Assembly: GCA_029983685.1 (NCBI GenBank)
Contig: JASBZA010000001.1
Coordinates: 62,001 to 126,000, forward strand
DNA from: Oscillospiraceae bacterium
GTDB lineage: Bacteria; Bacillota; Clostridia; Saccharofermentanales; Fastidiosipilaceae
Length of the DNA: 64,000 nt
Direction of reading: 5' to 3'
The position numbers and the translations under genes are program-made. The notes beneath the pieces are model-generated. The model ran no database searches, was not told the DNA's origin, and saw nothing but the letters and a program-made list of their open reading frames with translations. Positions 25,541 through 34,483 of the stretch are shown piece by piece. Position 1 is the first letter of the stretch. Every line of letters starts with the position of its first letter.

Positions 25541-26107
25541 ATGGGAAAAATACCGACATACGATGAAGCTTTAGAAATTCTAAAGAAGTACAATAAGGAA
25601 GATTTCCACATTCAACACGGAAAAACCGTAGGCGCTGTGATGGGATGGTTTGCAAAGCAATATGATCCGGAGTATATCGATTTTTGGAGAGTAGTCGGCC
25701 TTTTGCATGACCTGGATTTTGAGCTGTATCCAGAAGAGCACTGTGTTAAACAAGTCGAGCTGATGGAAGAAGAGGGCTTAGATCAGTCTATTATTAACTC
25801 CACCACCAGTCACGGATATGGGCTCACCAGTGCCTTACAGAAACCGGAAAAACAGATGGAGAAAATCCTTTTTGCTTGTGATGAGTTGACCGGCATTATC
25901 GGAGCTGCCGTTTTGATGCGGCCTTCCAAAAGTGTGTCCGATATGGAATTGAAATCTTTGAAGAAGAAGTTTAAAGATAAGAAATTTGCAGCCGGCTGCT
26001 CCAGGGATGTTATCCGGGAGGGCGCTGATATGCTGGGCTGGGAACTCGATGAACTCCTGTCTCAGACGCTTCAGGCCATGAAAGACACTGAGTCTGAATA
26101 TTTATAA
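25541..26107 (+). CDS. HD-domain metal-dependent hydrolase
   Basis: A 188-residue protein. The HD signature runs from FHIQHGKTVGAVMGW through VGLLHDLDFELYPEEH, with a later histidine in SHGYGL. This fits the HDIG-type phosphohydrolase fold with a bound metal pair. I chose ATG 25541 because GGAGGACAGGACA gives a proper ribosome site; ATG 25526 has none. The substrate is unknown; nucleotide or nucleoside phosphate hydrolysis is the usual role. The last codons overlap the convergent EFR1 gene by 6 bases. Confidence 0.85.
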   Translation: MGKIPTYDEALEILKKYNKEDFHIQHGKTVGAVMGWFAKQYDPEYIDFWRVVGLLHDLDFELYPEEHCVKQVELMEEEGLDQSIINSTTSHGYGLTSALQKPEKQMEKILFACDELTGIIGAAVLMRPSKSVSDMELKSLKKKFKDKKFAAGCSRDVIREGADMLGWELDELLSQTLQAMKDTESEYL

Positions 26108-26851
26108 TTTTTCGAAGCTATAGCGCACCTGACCGATACTCTTTTTACCGTATTCAATGGCTTGGGTGGGACAATAGGCAATGCATGCCATGCAATGGGT
26201 GCATTGCTTAGCCCATACCGGCTTTTTATCTTCTAAACTAATGTTATTTAAGGGACAAAGCCTGATACATTTACCGCAACCGATACACTTATCGTCGGCA
26301 ATAAATTTTTTAGCTTTAACACAAACAGGATAAAAAGCAGGATTGATGATGCCGCTTAAAATCCGATAGTAAAGATTGTTCTTGGGTTCAGGGAAGACTT
26401 CACCGGCCGAAATCAGGCGGGCTACATTCTCAATAAGCGGTTTCGCTTGGTCAACAATGGCTCTCGCTTCGTCCAAAGCGGGTGTATCGAACATGGCAAT
26501 ATAATTTTCCGGCATAATAATCTGAACGGTTCCCATGTAGGTTAATCCCTTTTCCAGACTCAACTTCCGATTATAATGGGCGGCATTACCGATTTCATCT
26601 CCGCAGTTCATGACAAACCAGATTTTAGCGGCCGATGGGAAGACCGTCTTTTTCATCCATTCGGACACAAGTTTTGGGATCCTCCAGGCATAGGTAGGTG
26701 TAACTAAAACAATGTGGTCACCGGTGAAAACAGGGTCAGATTGACTGTTTTTTATAGCCTCATTCATTGAGAAAATCTTGTCTTGGAGTTTTTCTGCCAA
26801 GCTTTGTGCGATAAATTTACTGTTACTTGTGCCGGAAAAATAAATAACCAT
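26102..26851 (-). CDS. EFR1-family flavodoxin-ferredoxin fusion
   Basis: A 249-residue protein. A flavodoxin-like domain occupies about 1-150, starting VIYFSGTSNSKFIAQ, where the S/T-rich loop binds FMN phosphate. Two [4Fe-4S] clusters follow: CIGCGKCIRLCP (about 190-201) and CTHCMACIAYCP (about 215-226). Such proteins are common in anaerobic Clostridia and probably shuttle electrons between flavin and iron-sulfur partners; the physiological partner is unknown. The start ATG has AGAGG upstream. Confidence 0.9.
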   Translation of the reverse strand: MVIYFSGTSNSKFIAQSLAEKLQDKIFSMNEAIKNSQSDPVFTGDHIVLVTPTYAWRIPKLVSEWMKKTVFPSAAKIWFVMNCGDEIGNAAHYNRKLSLEKGLTYMGTVQIIMPENYIAMFDTPALDEARAIVDQAKPLIENVARLISAGEVFPEPKNNLYYRILSGIINPAFYPVCVKAKKFIADDKCIGCGKCIRLCPLNNISLEDKKPVWAKQCTHCMACIAYCPTQAIEYGKKSIGQVRYSFEKL

Positions 26852-26919
26852 ATGAACCTCTAAGAAATGTGTTTAGGCCAAAATTCGGATTGCTTTTTTA
26901 GTATAGCACATAGGTCAAA

Positions 26920-26957
26920 AGTAAAAATGCCTTGCACATTTAATATGTACAAGGCAA
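26920..26957 (-). terminator. Terminator of the ferredoxin gene
   Basis: On the minus strand, stem arms TGCCTTG-ACAT and ATGT-CAAGGCA (core 26928-26955) are followed by TTTTTAC and TTTT. This is a typical Rho-independent terminator about 40 bases after the ferredoxin stop codon. Confidence 0.8.
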
Positions 26958-26994
26958 GGCTTCTTAATTTAGTAAGCTACATTCGCTTTCTTCG

Positions 26995-27180
26995 TTATAG
27001 TTTTTCGATAACTCCGACAGGGCAACCCTCCAGGGCTTCTTCAGCGGAAGCTTCCAGTTCGGCCGGTACATCGGTTTCGATGGCTTTGGCCACACCTTCA
27101 TCGGTCATGCTAAAAACTTCGGGACAAGTTGCTTCACACATACCGCAACCTATACAACCTTCATTTACTACAAATTTCAT
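26995..27180 (-). CDS. Small [4Fe-4S] ferredoxin
   Basis: A 61-residue electron carrier. Three cluster cysteines lie in CIGCGMCEATCP (about 9-20) and the remote ligand is in EGCPVGVI near the C-terminus. With only one remote CP motif it should bind a single [4Fe-4S] cluster (the second motif of clostridial 2[4Fe-4S] types is absent). It is very acidic, as usual for ferredoxins. An AGGAGGTAATGCAAT ribosome site precedes the start and a terminator follows, so it is monocistronic. Confidence 0.95.
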   Translation of the reverse strand: MKFVVNEGCIGCGMCEATCPEVFSMTDEGVAKAIETDVPAELEASAEEALEGCPVGVIEKL

Positions 27181-27273
27181 ATTGCATTACCTCCTAGATC
27201 TTAGAGTAATACTATTTTTTGTGAATGTATGTGGTTATGGCAACATATGAGGCTGAAATTGAAGTTTTTTTGC

Positions 27274-28323
27274 TTACCAGATACCGAGAAGTCTTTGCAT
27301 GAATAAGCTTGTGATGGTAATCCCTACCCAGCAACAGGCACCGAGCAGAATGGGCTTACCGCCCGACTTTACCAACTTAACGACATTGGTATTCAGACCG
27401 ATAGCGGCCATGGCCATGACGATAAAAAACTTACTTAAAGTCTTAAGAGGAGAGAAGACGTCGGCCGAAACACCTTGGCTAAGCGCAAGGGTTGTAATAA
27501 CAGAGGCCAATACAAAATAGAGAATAAAGAAGGGGAAAGATTTTTTAAGGCTGAAGCCGGAACTCTTTCCGGATTCTTTCTTGGCCTTACGGGCTCTTAT
27601 GAAAGCAAGGACCAGTGTTATGGGAATGATGGCCAAAGTTCTAGTTAACTTCACTGTTACAGCCTTATCCAAGGTCTGCGTTCCCAGATTCCACATACTA
27701 TCCCAGGTTGAGGCGGTAGCGGTGACGGAAGAGGTATCATTTACCGCCGTTCCCGCAAAAATCCCAAAGGCCTCACCGCTTGTGGTATCAAATCCGATGA
27801 GCTTACCGAAGACGGGAAAAATCAGAGCAGCCAAGACATTGAAGAAAAAGATAACGGAGATAGCTTGTGCAACTTCGTCATCATCGGCATCAATTACAGG
27901 AGCCGTCGCAGCGATGGCAGACCCACCGCAGATAGAAGAGCCTACCCCGATCAGTGTCGAGATATTTCCGGGAATCTTCATGGCCTTATGAAGCAACCAG
28001 GCCAAAAGCAAAGACACGGATATTGTAGCCAAAATAATAGGCAGGGATTGCTTGCCGGTTTCAAGAATGACCGCTAGGTTCATACCAAAGCCCAGAAGCA
28101 CAACAGCAGCTTGCAAGATGTATTTAGATGTGAACTTGATGCCGCTGGCCGCTTTTCCCTTATTATCCCAAAACATGGCAACCAGCATGCCGGCCAAAAT
28201 GGCAATCACCGCTCCGCCTATGATAGGGAAACGCTTGCCGATAAACCAGGAGGGGAGAGCAATCAGAAGGCAAATCACGAGTCCCGGTATTTTGCTTACA
28301 AAAGATTCAAGTGTCTTGTTCAT
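27274..28323 (-). CDS. YeiH/UPF0324 family putative exporter
   Basis: A 349-residue membrane protein with about ten helices. The segments GSSICGGSAIAATAPVIDAD and FAGTAVNDTSSVTATA are signatures of the YeiH (UPF0324) family, often annotated as putative sulfate exporters; the transported compound is not proven. I chose ATG 28323 over TTG 28341 because it gives the usual N-terminus. It appears monocistronic. Confidence 0.88.
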   Translation of the reverse strand: MNKTLESFVSKIPGLVICLLIALPSWFIGKRFPIIGGAVIAILAGMLVAMFWDNKGKAASGIKFTSKYILQAAVVLLGFGMNLAVILETGKQSLPIILATISVSLLLAWLLHKAMKIPGNISTLIGVGSSICGGSAIAATAPVIDADDDEVAQAISVIFFFNVLAALIFPVFGKLIGFDTTSGEAFGIFAGTAVNDTSSVTATASTWDSMWNLGTQTLDKAVTVKLTRTLAIIPITLVLAFIRARKAKKESGKSSGFSLKKSFPFFILYFVLASVITTLALSQGVSADVFSPLKTLSKFFIVMAMAAIGLNTNVVKLVKSGGKPILLGACCWVGITITSLFMQRLLGIW

Positions 28324-28356
28324 TTCAATATACTTTCTCAAAAAAATTGAGTTTTA

Positions 28357-28635
28357 TTATAAGACTAGATCTCGGTATTCGTCTTTGCTTTCAAACAATC
28401 TTTTGGCATAGGGACAGGTTGCGGCAAGCTTGATAGAATGTATCCTTGCTTCTTCGGCAATCTTATCCACGAGCTTTTTGGCAATGCCCTGACCTCTATA
28501 GCGGTCATCGACAAAGGTGTGATCAATAATCCAGGTGCTGTCCGAACGCGAAAACGTAGCTTGACCGATTTCTTTCTCGCCGTCTTTGGCCAAAGACCTG
28601 TTATTAGCTTCGTCAAATAGAATTGTTATATCCAT
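28357..28635 (-). CDS. Small GNAT-type N-acetyltransferase (YjdJ-like)
   Basis: A 92-residue single-domain protein of the short GNAT group. The acetyl-CoA loop is visible as DRYRGQGIAKKLVDKI (about 45-60), and the C-terminal CPYAKRLFES segment is typical. The start is ATG 28635, with GGAGG 8 bases upstream. The in-frame codon at 28650 lacks a ribosome site. The substrate is unknown. Confidence 0.88.
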   Translation of the reverse strand: MDITILFDEANNRSLAKDGEKEIGQATFSRSDSTWIIDHTFVDDRYRGQGIAKKLVDKIAEEARIHSIKLAATCPYAKRLFESKDEYRDLVL

Positions 28636-28690
28636 AATTATGTCCTCCAATCTTATTTAAAAATTACCATATCTAGGAGAAATTCTCGTA

Positions 28691-29782
28691 TCACATATTA
28701 TCAAGAATTCGATGTTCCGGGAATTCTGCAATCAGCCAAAGCAGTCCAATAAATTCATCTCTTAGTGGACTTTTTAGACAATAGCGAAAATAGCATAGGA
28801 TAGGCCATTGCGCGATCATAACAATCCAAGCATAAAGACGCATGGCCCGGATTTCCTCTTCTGTAGCATGGTAGACGTGAAGTATTTCAGACGTTTGTTT
28901 ATTGAATCTATCTACAGCATAGTCTAAACGAAACTTCGACCCTATTTTGTCCTTTTCGTTTTCAACGTAATCAAAGCTTACGAGGTTAGCCAACTGATTC
29001 ACGATAACTTCCGTTCCGGCTAAATTGAAATCAATAAATCCCCTAAAGTGTTGTTTTTCATCAATCAGAATATTAGAAAAGTTCTCATCTCCCTGGAAGA
29101 CACAACGTGGCAGTTTTAAATAGATGGCTTCTAGTTCTTTTCGGATTTTGCTATACCGATTCGTAAGGCTTTGGGCCAAAAGATTTTCATTTTCTTCTAT
29201 CAGTAAGTTCATTAGTTGATTAAAGTTCTCTTCCTTTTCATCAATACCGCCGGGAATATCAAAGGGACTTAGCTGAAAGAGACTGTACATACCCATGGTG
29301 TCAGACAAGTCGACATTTTTATAGGTCTGTGCAAAATAGGCTACACTCCTATGAATCTGACTTAGTAGCTTTTCTTCATTGGCTAAATCTACCTCTGATG
29401 CAAGAGGCATATCGATATATTCGGACAGATAACAAACAAGATTCCTCCACTTATGAAGAAATACACCCATCGGATCTGTAAGGAATTGAGGACACAAAAT
29501 ATCTATAGCACGATAACGCTTGATTAATCGGTGTAATTCTTCTAGTCTTTCTTCTGTGATGGATTCCGGATTACAAAACCTTAATACCCACTTGTTATCA
29601 ATGATGTAGTTTAGTCTTATATCTGATTTATCATGGCTTGTATCAATGAGACGAATATTTGAGGCAGTTGGTATGGCGAACAGACGTAACTGTTTAGCAA
29701 GGTCTGATTGCTGAGGGATATCTGTTTCCGGTAAGAAAGCGTTAGTTGATTGAAATACATTTTGAAAATAACTCGTTACCAT
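28691..29782 (-). CDS. APH-like phosphotransferase (aminoglycoside/choline kinase fold)
   Basis: A 363-residue protein with a protein-kinase-like fold. The catalytic loop reads VFQGDENFSNILID (about 228-241; Gln replaces the usual His before Gly-Asp), followed by the metal-binding GFIDFNLAG. The N-terminal lobe holds the YIIDNKWVLRF strand with the likely ATP lysine. Small-molecule or sugar kinases and resistance enzymes share this fold; resistance cannot be inferred. Its ribosome site is GGGAGAAAAAG. It is longer than typical aminoglycoside kinases (about 270), with an added N-terminal segment. Confidence 0.78.
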   Translation of the reverse strand: MVTSYFQNVFQSTNAFLPETDIPQQSDLAKQLRLFAIPTASNIRLIDTSHDKSDIRLNYIIDNKWVLRFCNPESITEERLEELHRLIKRYRAIDILCPQFLTDPMGVFLHKWRNLVCYLSEYIDMPLASEVDLANEEKLLSQIHRSVAYFAQTYKNVDLSDTMGMYSLFQLSPFDIPGGIDEKEENFNQLMNLLIEENENLLAQSLTNRYSKIRKELEAIYLKLPRCVFQGDENFSNILIDEKQHFRGFIDFNLAGTEVIVNQLANLVSFDYVENEKDKIGSKFRLDYAVDRFNKQTSEILHVYHATEEEIRAMRLYAWIVMIAQWPILCYFRYCLKSPLRDEFIGLLWLIAEFPEHRILDNM

Positions 29783-29843
29783 CTTTTTCTCCCTAGCCCC
29801 TTAAATAAAAATCTTAATTCTAAACAGTTCAAAATACAATGTA

Positions 29844-29886
29844 AACTTGAAATAAGAGTAAAAATTTTCAAGTTTTATTTCAAGTT
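29844..29886. repeat. AT-rich inverted repeat between tmRNA and the kinase gene
   Basis: Twelve-base arms AACTTGAAATAA (29844-29855) and TTATTTCAAGTT (29875-29886) enclose a 19-base loop that repeats TTTTCAAGTTT. It may be a second transcription stop or a regulator site; neither role is shown. Confidence 0.4.
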
Positions 29887-29893
29887 AGATGCC

Positions 29894-29931
29894 AATAAAA
29901 AGAAAAGACATCATATTTTCATAATACGATG
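29894..29931 (-). terminator. Terminator of tmRNA
   Basis: On the minus strand CATCGTATT (29931-29923) pairs with AATATGATG (29917-29909; one G-U), followed by a T-rich run (TCTTTTCTTTTTATT). It lies just past the mature 3' end. Confidence 0.75.
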
Positions 29932-29941
29932 CCTCAAAAAT

Positions 29942-30321
29942 TGGTGGAGATGGAGGGAATCGAACCCTCGTCCAAAACCCTATTCCCAAATCTCTCTCCG
30001 GGTGCAGTCAAGCTATAGAGTCTTCCTCTTCCTCCGTAACCGCCTGACAGGTGGGAGGTCCAGTAGCTTCATAGATACTAGAATTGCCGCAAAGCTTAGG
30101 CAAAACAGTTACCATGTTTAACCTGCCGACATGTAAGGTCTGCTACTAACACGCTGCTTAAGCCGCAGATAACTCAAGGCGTGCAGCCGAACTGACTAAG
30201 CAGCGGCTAAAACGTAATCGTCGTTTGCAATTACAAGTTCGCCCGATGATTAAAGTGGCCAACGGACATCCACTACCCGCTAGATAAGGTTCAAAAGCCC
30301 TGTCGAAACCAGTGCATCCCC
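29942..30321 (-). ncRNA. ssrA: tmRNA (transfer-messenger RNA)
   Basis: Reading the minus strand, the 5' end GGGGATG starts at 30321, followed by the conserved CTGGTTTCGACAGG. The 3' end has the T arm GGTTCGATTCC-like segment, acceptor half CATCTCC and an encoded CCA at 29944-29942. The two halves pair as the tRNA-Ala-like domain. The tag reading frame at 30228-30196 encodes ANDDYVLAAA followed by TAG, after the GTAATT resume context. The RNA rescues stalled ribosomes and tags their products for proteolysis, together with SmpB (not in this window). At 380 bases it has the normal one-piece length. The + strand open frame across it (29750-30121) is spurious. Confidence 0.97.
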
Positions 30322-30338
30322 TTGTCAAAAGTAGCGCT

Positions 30339-30368
30339 ATTGTATCGTCTTTGGGGGAAAAGTGCCAG
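30339..30368 (-). promoter_or_regulatory. Promoter of tmRNA
   Basis: On the minus strand CTGGCA (30368-30363) and TACAAT (30344-30339) are 18 bases apart, about 18 bases before the mature tmRNA 5' end. A second GGCA copy immediately upstream makes the -35 choice uncertain. Confidence 0.5.
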
Positions 30369-30376
30369 TGCCAATG

Positions 30377-30405
30377 TTACTGGATAGGCTATCATACAGT
30401 ATAAT
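30377..30405 (+). promoter_or_regulatory. Promoter of the glycosyltransferase/two-component operon
   Basis: TATAAT at 30400-30405 with a weak TTACTG 17 bases upstream. It diverges from the tmRNA promoter. Confidence 0.45.
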
Positions 30406-30455
30406 GAATCAAGCTGTAATGAACTAATACCGTAAGAAAGGAGAACCATAGCGCT

Positions 30456-31190
30456 TTGGAAGATTGTCTTTACATCGTCATGCCGGTCTACAATGAAGAG
30501 GCCAATATTAAGAAGACCATTGAGTCCTGGTACCCTTTGACGGACCTGGGCAAAGATTCGAAACTTCTTTTGATTGACGACGGCAGCAAGGATAAAAGTG
30601 TCTCCATTATTGAAAAGATGCAAGAAACCAGGCCTAATCTTATCCTTATAAAGAAGGCTAACAGCGGGCATGGTCCCACGGTGCGTTTGGCCTACAAGGA
30701 AGCTCTGGACCGAGGAGCCGGTTATGTTTTCCAGACGGATTCAGACGGCCAGACTTTGCCCGAGGAATTTTACCTTATGTGGGAAGCCAGAGAAGCGTAC
30801 CGGGTCCAGATTGGTTGGCGTAAATCCAGAGAGGACGGCTTTAATCGTAAACTGGTATCTTGGGTTTTACGCCTGGTGCTACTGGTTTTTTTAGGCCAAA
30901 AGACCAAGGACCCCAACACACCTTTTAGGTTGATGTCTAGAGACGCGTTGGCCTTGTACTTACCTTTACTTCCGGAAGACTATAATCTGCCTAATGCCTT
31001 AATAGCTGCTTATACGAACTATACAGGCCTTAGTCATCGTTATATTCCCATTACTTTCCGACCGCGCCAAGGTGGGAAAAACTCTATAAATTTCAAACAT
31101 ATTTTCAGTATCGGCTGGGGGCAGTTAAAGACCCTTCCTAAAATGAACAAAGCGATGCGAGCCAAGCTACCTCGAGGGGGAAGAGACTAG
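30456..31190 (+). CDS. Family 2 glycosyltransferase
   Basis: A 244-residue GT-A fold enzyme. The nucleotide-sugar site starts YIVMPVYNEEANIKKTI (about 6-22), then LLIDDGSKDKS (about 40) and the metal-binding motif FQTDSDGQT (about 92). It has a short hydrophobic stretch (WVLRLVLLVFLG) near 135-147 but not the two C-terminal helices of polyprenol-phosphate synthases. It probably transfers a sugar to a lipid or cell-surface acceptor. The start is TTG 30456; AAGGAG lies 12 bases upstream, which is longer than ideal. The two-component genes follow within 17 bases. Confidence 0.88.
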   Translation: MEDCLYIVMPVYNEEANIKKTIESWYPLTDLGKDSKLLLIDDGSKDKSVSIIEKMQETRPNLILIKKANSGHGPTVRLAYKEALDRGAGYVFQTDSDGQTLPEEFYLMWEAREAYRVQIGWRKSREDGFNRKLVSWVLRLVLLVFLGQKTKDPNTPFRLMSRDALALYLPLLPEDYNLPNALIAAYTNYTGLSHRYIPITFRPRQGGKNSINFKHIFSIGWGQLKTLPKMNKAMRAKLPRGGRD

Positions 31191-31207
31191 ATCAGAAAGG
31201 ACATGAA

Positions 31208-31909
31208 ATGGAACTTTCCAAGAAAAATGCCAAAATTCTAATTTGTGATGATGATATGGTGGTCCACGAGTCTTTGGGCCTTTATTTAAATGAAGAAAGC
31301 TATGCCTATGAATCCGCATACGACGGTCAGGAAGCCTTGGATCTTTTTAGGACCTACAAGCCCGATCTCATTATTTTAGACCTCATGATGCCCAAGCTTT
31401 CCGGCATGGATGTCTGCCGGGAGATTCGTCGTACATCCAATGTACCCATTATTATGTTGACGGCCAAAGGGGAAGAGATCGATAAAGTTCTGGGCCTGGA
31501 GCTGGGGGCCGACGATTATATTGTCAAACCCTTTAGTCCCAGAGAAGTCATGGCCAGAATTAAGGCCGTTTTACGAAGACTCCAGACCAATGTCCAATCT
31601 GACGAGCAACATATCGTCTTTGATGGTCTGGACATTAATTTAGACAACTACCAAGTTCTGGTTCACGGAGAGAAGGTAGCCTTTACGCCTAAAGAGGTTG
31701 AAATCCTTTATCTTTTAGCCCAAAACGCCGGCCAAGTTATGGAACGTGAGCAAATTCTCTCTCAGGTTTGGGGTTACGATTATTTCGGCGATACCAGAAC
31801 TATTGATACCCACATCAAGCGTATCCGACAAAAAATCGGCAATGAAGATGAGAAATGGGAACTGGTCACCGTTTACGGTATCGGTTACCGTTTTGAGGTT
31901 AAGGATTAA
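31208..31909 (+). CDS. Response regulator, OmpR/PhoB family
   Basis: A 233-residue regulator. The receiver motifs are ILICDDD, LIILDLMMPKLSG (phospho-aspartate near 56) and DDYIVKPFSP. The C-terminal winged helix holds TPKEVEILYLLAQN and IDTHIKRIRQKI and ends VYGIGYRFEV. It resembles the WalR/PhoP/PhoB group controlling envelope or phosphate genes. Its stop overlaps the start of the kinase (TAATG), so they form one translationally coupled unit. The regulon is not deducible here. Confidence 0.95.
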   Translation: MELSKKNAKILICDDDMVVHESLGLYLNEESYAYESAYDGQEALDLFRTYKPDLIILDLMMPKLSGMDVCREIRRTSNVPIIMLTAKGEEIDKVLGLELGADDYIVKPFSPREVMARIKAVLRRLQTNVQSDEQHIVFDGLDINLDNYQVLVHGEKVAFTPKEVEILYLLAQNAGQVMEREQILSQVWGYDYFGDTRTIDTHIKRIRQKIGNEDEKWELVTVYGIGYRFEVKD

Positions 31910-33768
31910 TGGCACGAGGGCCGGAAGCCAACAATAGTGTCTTTTTAAGACGTTTAGTGAGCTTGCTTTTCGGAGCCCTCTTATTGTCTGCCGGCCTCAC
32001 TATTGCCATTTACAGCTTTGCCTCCAACATAGTTTTTTCCCATTTAAAAAGCCAGGAATATACAAATCGTGCCGCACTTATTGCCGAGCAGACGGCCGAC
32101 CGTTATTTAGGCGACCTGTCGGTTCGAGTTTATGACCACTACATGAAGGAAAGCCCGGATCTGATCGGAGCATCAATCCTGGTTTATATGTATAAAGGGG
32201 ACAGTTTCGAGAGAGCCTATACGCCTCGCTCCATGAACTATGAGGCGGATTTTTTAGCCCAGGCCAAAGCTCAAATCGAGAGCCGCAACTACGTTCTTAT
32301 GGATAAGCGTTCGGTTCATTTTGAAGCCAGGCTCGGACCTAAAAAAGAACTCTATCTTTTTGTGGGCTATCCGATTTTGGCCGAGGATGTCTATTCATCT
32401 AATGACCAAGTTATCGGGGCTGTCTATATCCTGGGATCTATGGCAGATATTTCGGAGTCTTATACGAGTCTGCGTTTTGCTTTGGTTCTTGCGTCTTCCT
32501 TGGCCTTTCTCATTGTCCTTTTGCCTTTGCTTTACTTGAGTCGCCGCCTCATTAAACCTCTGGTCGATACCAAGAATGTGGCTTTGGCCATGGCCAAAGG
32601 TGATTTCTCCAAGCGTGCGCAGATTACATCTAGGGATGAAATCGGTGACCTAGCTACTGCCGTTAACGATTTGGCGGATGATTTGGATAAGACCTTGAAG
32701 AACCTGACGAACGAACGGAATCGCTTGAAACAAATCCTCAACGGTTTGAATGAGGGCATTTTGGCCCTGACCAAAGACCTCAAGCTTATGCACATTAACC
32801 CGGCCCTGATTTTGCTCTTTCACCTGGACGAGAGCGAAGATCCGGAGGTCTTGAGCCGCAAGGTTTTGGCTCTAAGCAAGATGGAGAGCGACTTGATTCA
32901 AGTCCTGGCGGATGGGGAGAGTAAGACCTTAGCTATCAAGCACCGCGGTCGCCATATTCAGATACAAATCGATCCGCTCTTGGACGAAAATAATGTACCT
33001 AATGCTTGTATTGCGCTTTTCCGTGATACGACCGAGCAAGACCGCTTAGAGCAGACCAGAAGGGACTATGTGTCTAATGTATCGCATGAATTAAGGACGC
33101 CTCTTACGGCTGTCAGAGGCCTAGTGGAGCCTTTAAGTGACGGCATTGTGAAGAAGGAAGAAGACCGGATGCGCTACTACGGTATTATCCTCCAGGAGAC
33201 TTTGCGCTTGTCCAGGCTGATTGATGATATGATGGCACTGAGTAGACTCCAGTCGGGCTCTGTTTCGGTGGAACCGGAAAGAATTAGCAGCCAAGAGCTC
33301 TTGGAAAATATTTCGTATAAGTACGAAAGTGCTATGGCCGAGAAGGACATCCTTTTCTCGATTCCGTCTTTGGCCGAGACAAACTTACCCGAGCTTTATA
33401 ATAATGGCGATAGAATTGAACAAATTCTGGTCATCTATCTTGATAACGCCATGAAGTTTACCCAGCCGGGCAAGAACATAAGAGTCTATCTTAAACCCTA
33501 TAAAAAAGATCCGGACCGAATGGTTTTCGAGGTGGAGGACCAGGGATCCGGTATTGATGAGGAAGATATTGACAGAATATTCGACCGTTTTTATAAGGTG
33601 GATAAATCCCGAGGCAGGACGGATGGGACCGGCTTGGGCCTTTCTATCGCCAAAGAATTAAGCCAGCAGATGGGAGAAGAGGTCTGGGCCGAATCAAGTC
33701 CCGGCCAAGGTTCCAGCTTCTACTTAACGGTCAAAATCTATAAAGAAGGAATGGAAGATGAGAATTAA
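31909..33768 (+). CDS. Sensor histidine kinase with HAMP and PAS-like region (PhoR/WalK-like)
   Basis: A 619-residue membrane kinase. The first helix is at about 16-38, an extracellular sensor domain at 40-185, and the second helix at about 190-212. HAMP follows to about 265, then a PAS-like segment (NGLNEGILALTKDLKLMHIN). The H-box is YVSNVSHELRTPLTAVRG (near 385), with N-box LVIYLDNAMKF, G1 VEDQGSGID and G2 GTGLGLSIAKEL. The architecture matches PhoR/WalK-type kinases. It overlaps the regulator upstream and the pseudouridine synthase downstream (11 bases). Confidence 0.94.
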   Translation: MARGPEANNSVFLRRLVSLLFGALLLSAGLTIAIYSFASNIVFSHLKSQEYTNRAALIAEQTADRYLGDLSVRVYDHYMKESPDLIGASILVYMYKGDSFERAYTPRSMNYEADFLAQAKAQIESRNYVLMDKRSVHFEARLGPKKELYLFVGYPILAEDVYSSNDQVIGAVYILGSMADISESYTSLRFALVLASSLAFLIVLLPLLYLSRRLIKPLVDTKNVALAMAKGDFSKRAQITSRDEIGDLATAVNDLADDLDKTLKNLTNERNRLKQILNGLNEGILALTKDLKLMHINPALILLFHLDESEDPEVLSRKVLALSKMESDLIQVLADGESKTLAIKHRGRHIQIQIDPLLDENNVPNACIALFRDTTEQDRLEQTRRDYVSNVSHELRTPLTAVRGLVEPLSDGIVKKEEDRMRYYGIILQETLRLSRLIDDMMALSRLQSGSVSVEPERISSQELLENISYKYESAMAEKDILFSIPSLAETNLPELYNNGDRIEQILVIYLDNAMKFTQPGKNIRVYLKPYKKDPDRMVFEVEDQGSGIDEEDIDRIFDRFYKVDKSRGRTDGTGLGLSIAKELSQQMGEEVWAESSPGQGSSFYLTVKIYKEGMEDEN

Positions 33769-34483
33769 TAAATTTATTGCTCAATCGGGCTATTGTTCCA
33801 GACGGCAGGCTGACCGCTTGATTGAAGAAGGTAAGGTTTTAATAAACGGCCAAATGGCCGGCCTGGGCGACCAGGTTAATCCCAAAGACCGGGTGGAAGT
33901 TGAAGGAAAGCTTATTAGCGGCAGGACGCCTAAACCGGTCTACCTGGCCTTTAATAAACCCAGAGGAATTATTTCGTCGACGACCGACCGCCAGGGCCAG
34001 GATGTAGTGTCTTATATCAATTATCCGGAGCGCATTTACCCTGTGGGACGTTTGGATAAGGACACGGAAGGTCTCTTACTTCTTACCAATGACGGCGACT
34101 TAGCGCACGAGATTACCAAGACCGAAAATGCCAACAAAAAAGAATACTATGTTGTCGTTAATAAGGCCTATGACGATGCCTTCATTAAGGCCATGACCGA
34201 AGGCGTGTGTATCTTTGGCCGTAAGACCTTACCTGCCCAATTCAAACCTGTCGATAAAAGAACTTTCCGCCTCACCATAAGGCAAGGTCTTAACCGGCAG
34301 ATTCGTCGTATGTGTGAGGCTTTGGGCTATGAAGTGACTTTTCTTAGACGGATTCGCATTATGAATATCAGTTTAGGAAATTTACAGCCCGGAGAGTGGA
34401 GACCTCTAGGTTATAAAGAACTCATCCAGTTGCAAGAACTTTTGGAGCGGGCCAAGGCGGAAAACGAGTCTTCGGATGACTGA
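33758..34483 (+). CDS. rluF: rRNA pseudouridine synthase, RsuA/RluF group
   Basis: A 241-residue enzyme. An S4 RNA-binding domain opens it (MRINKFIAQSGYCSRRQADR). The catalytic aspartate is in YPVGRLDKDTEGLLLLTNDG. The late motif GLNRQIRRMCEALGYEV, followed by FLRRIRIMNI, is characteristic of RluF, which modifies 23S rRNA (U2604 in E. coli). RluB/RsuA specificity cannot be fully excluded. It starts inside the kinase gene's last codons and overlaps the RluA-type gene by 8 bases, so all are likely one operon. Confidence 0.88.
   Translation: MRINKFIAQSGYCSRRQADRLIEEGKVLINGQMAGLGDQVNPKDRVEVEGKLISGRTPKPVYLAFNKPRGIISSTTDRQGQDVVSYINYPERIYPVGRLDKDTEGLLLLTNDGDLAHEITKTENANKKEYYVVVNKAYDDAFIKAMTEGVCIFGRKTLPAQFKPVDKRTFRLTIRQGLNRQIRRMCEALGYEVTFLRRIRIMNISLGNLQPGEWRPLGYKELIQLQELLERAKAENESSDD

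Noticed and set aside
27581..27991. 136-codon plus-strand open frame
   Set aside because: Shadow of the YeiH-family gene on the minus strand; no ribosome site or family pattern.
29750..30121. Plus-strand open frame starting MKYILK
   Set aside because: It runs antisense through the 3' half of tmRNA (WWRWRESNPRP is the reverse of the tRNA-like end) and is a known type of false gene.
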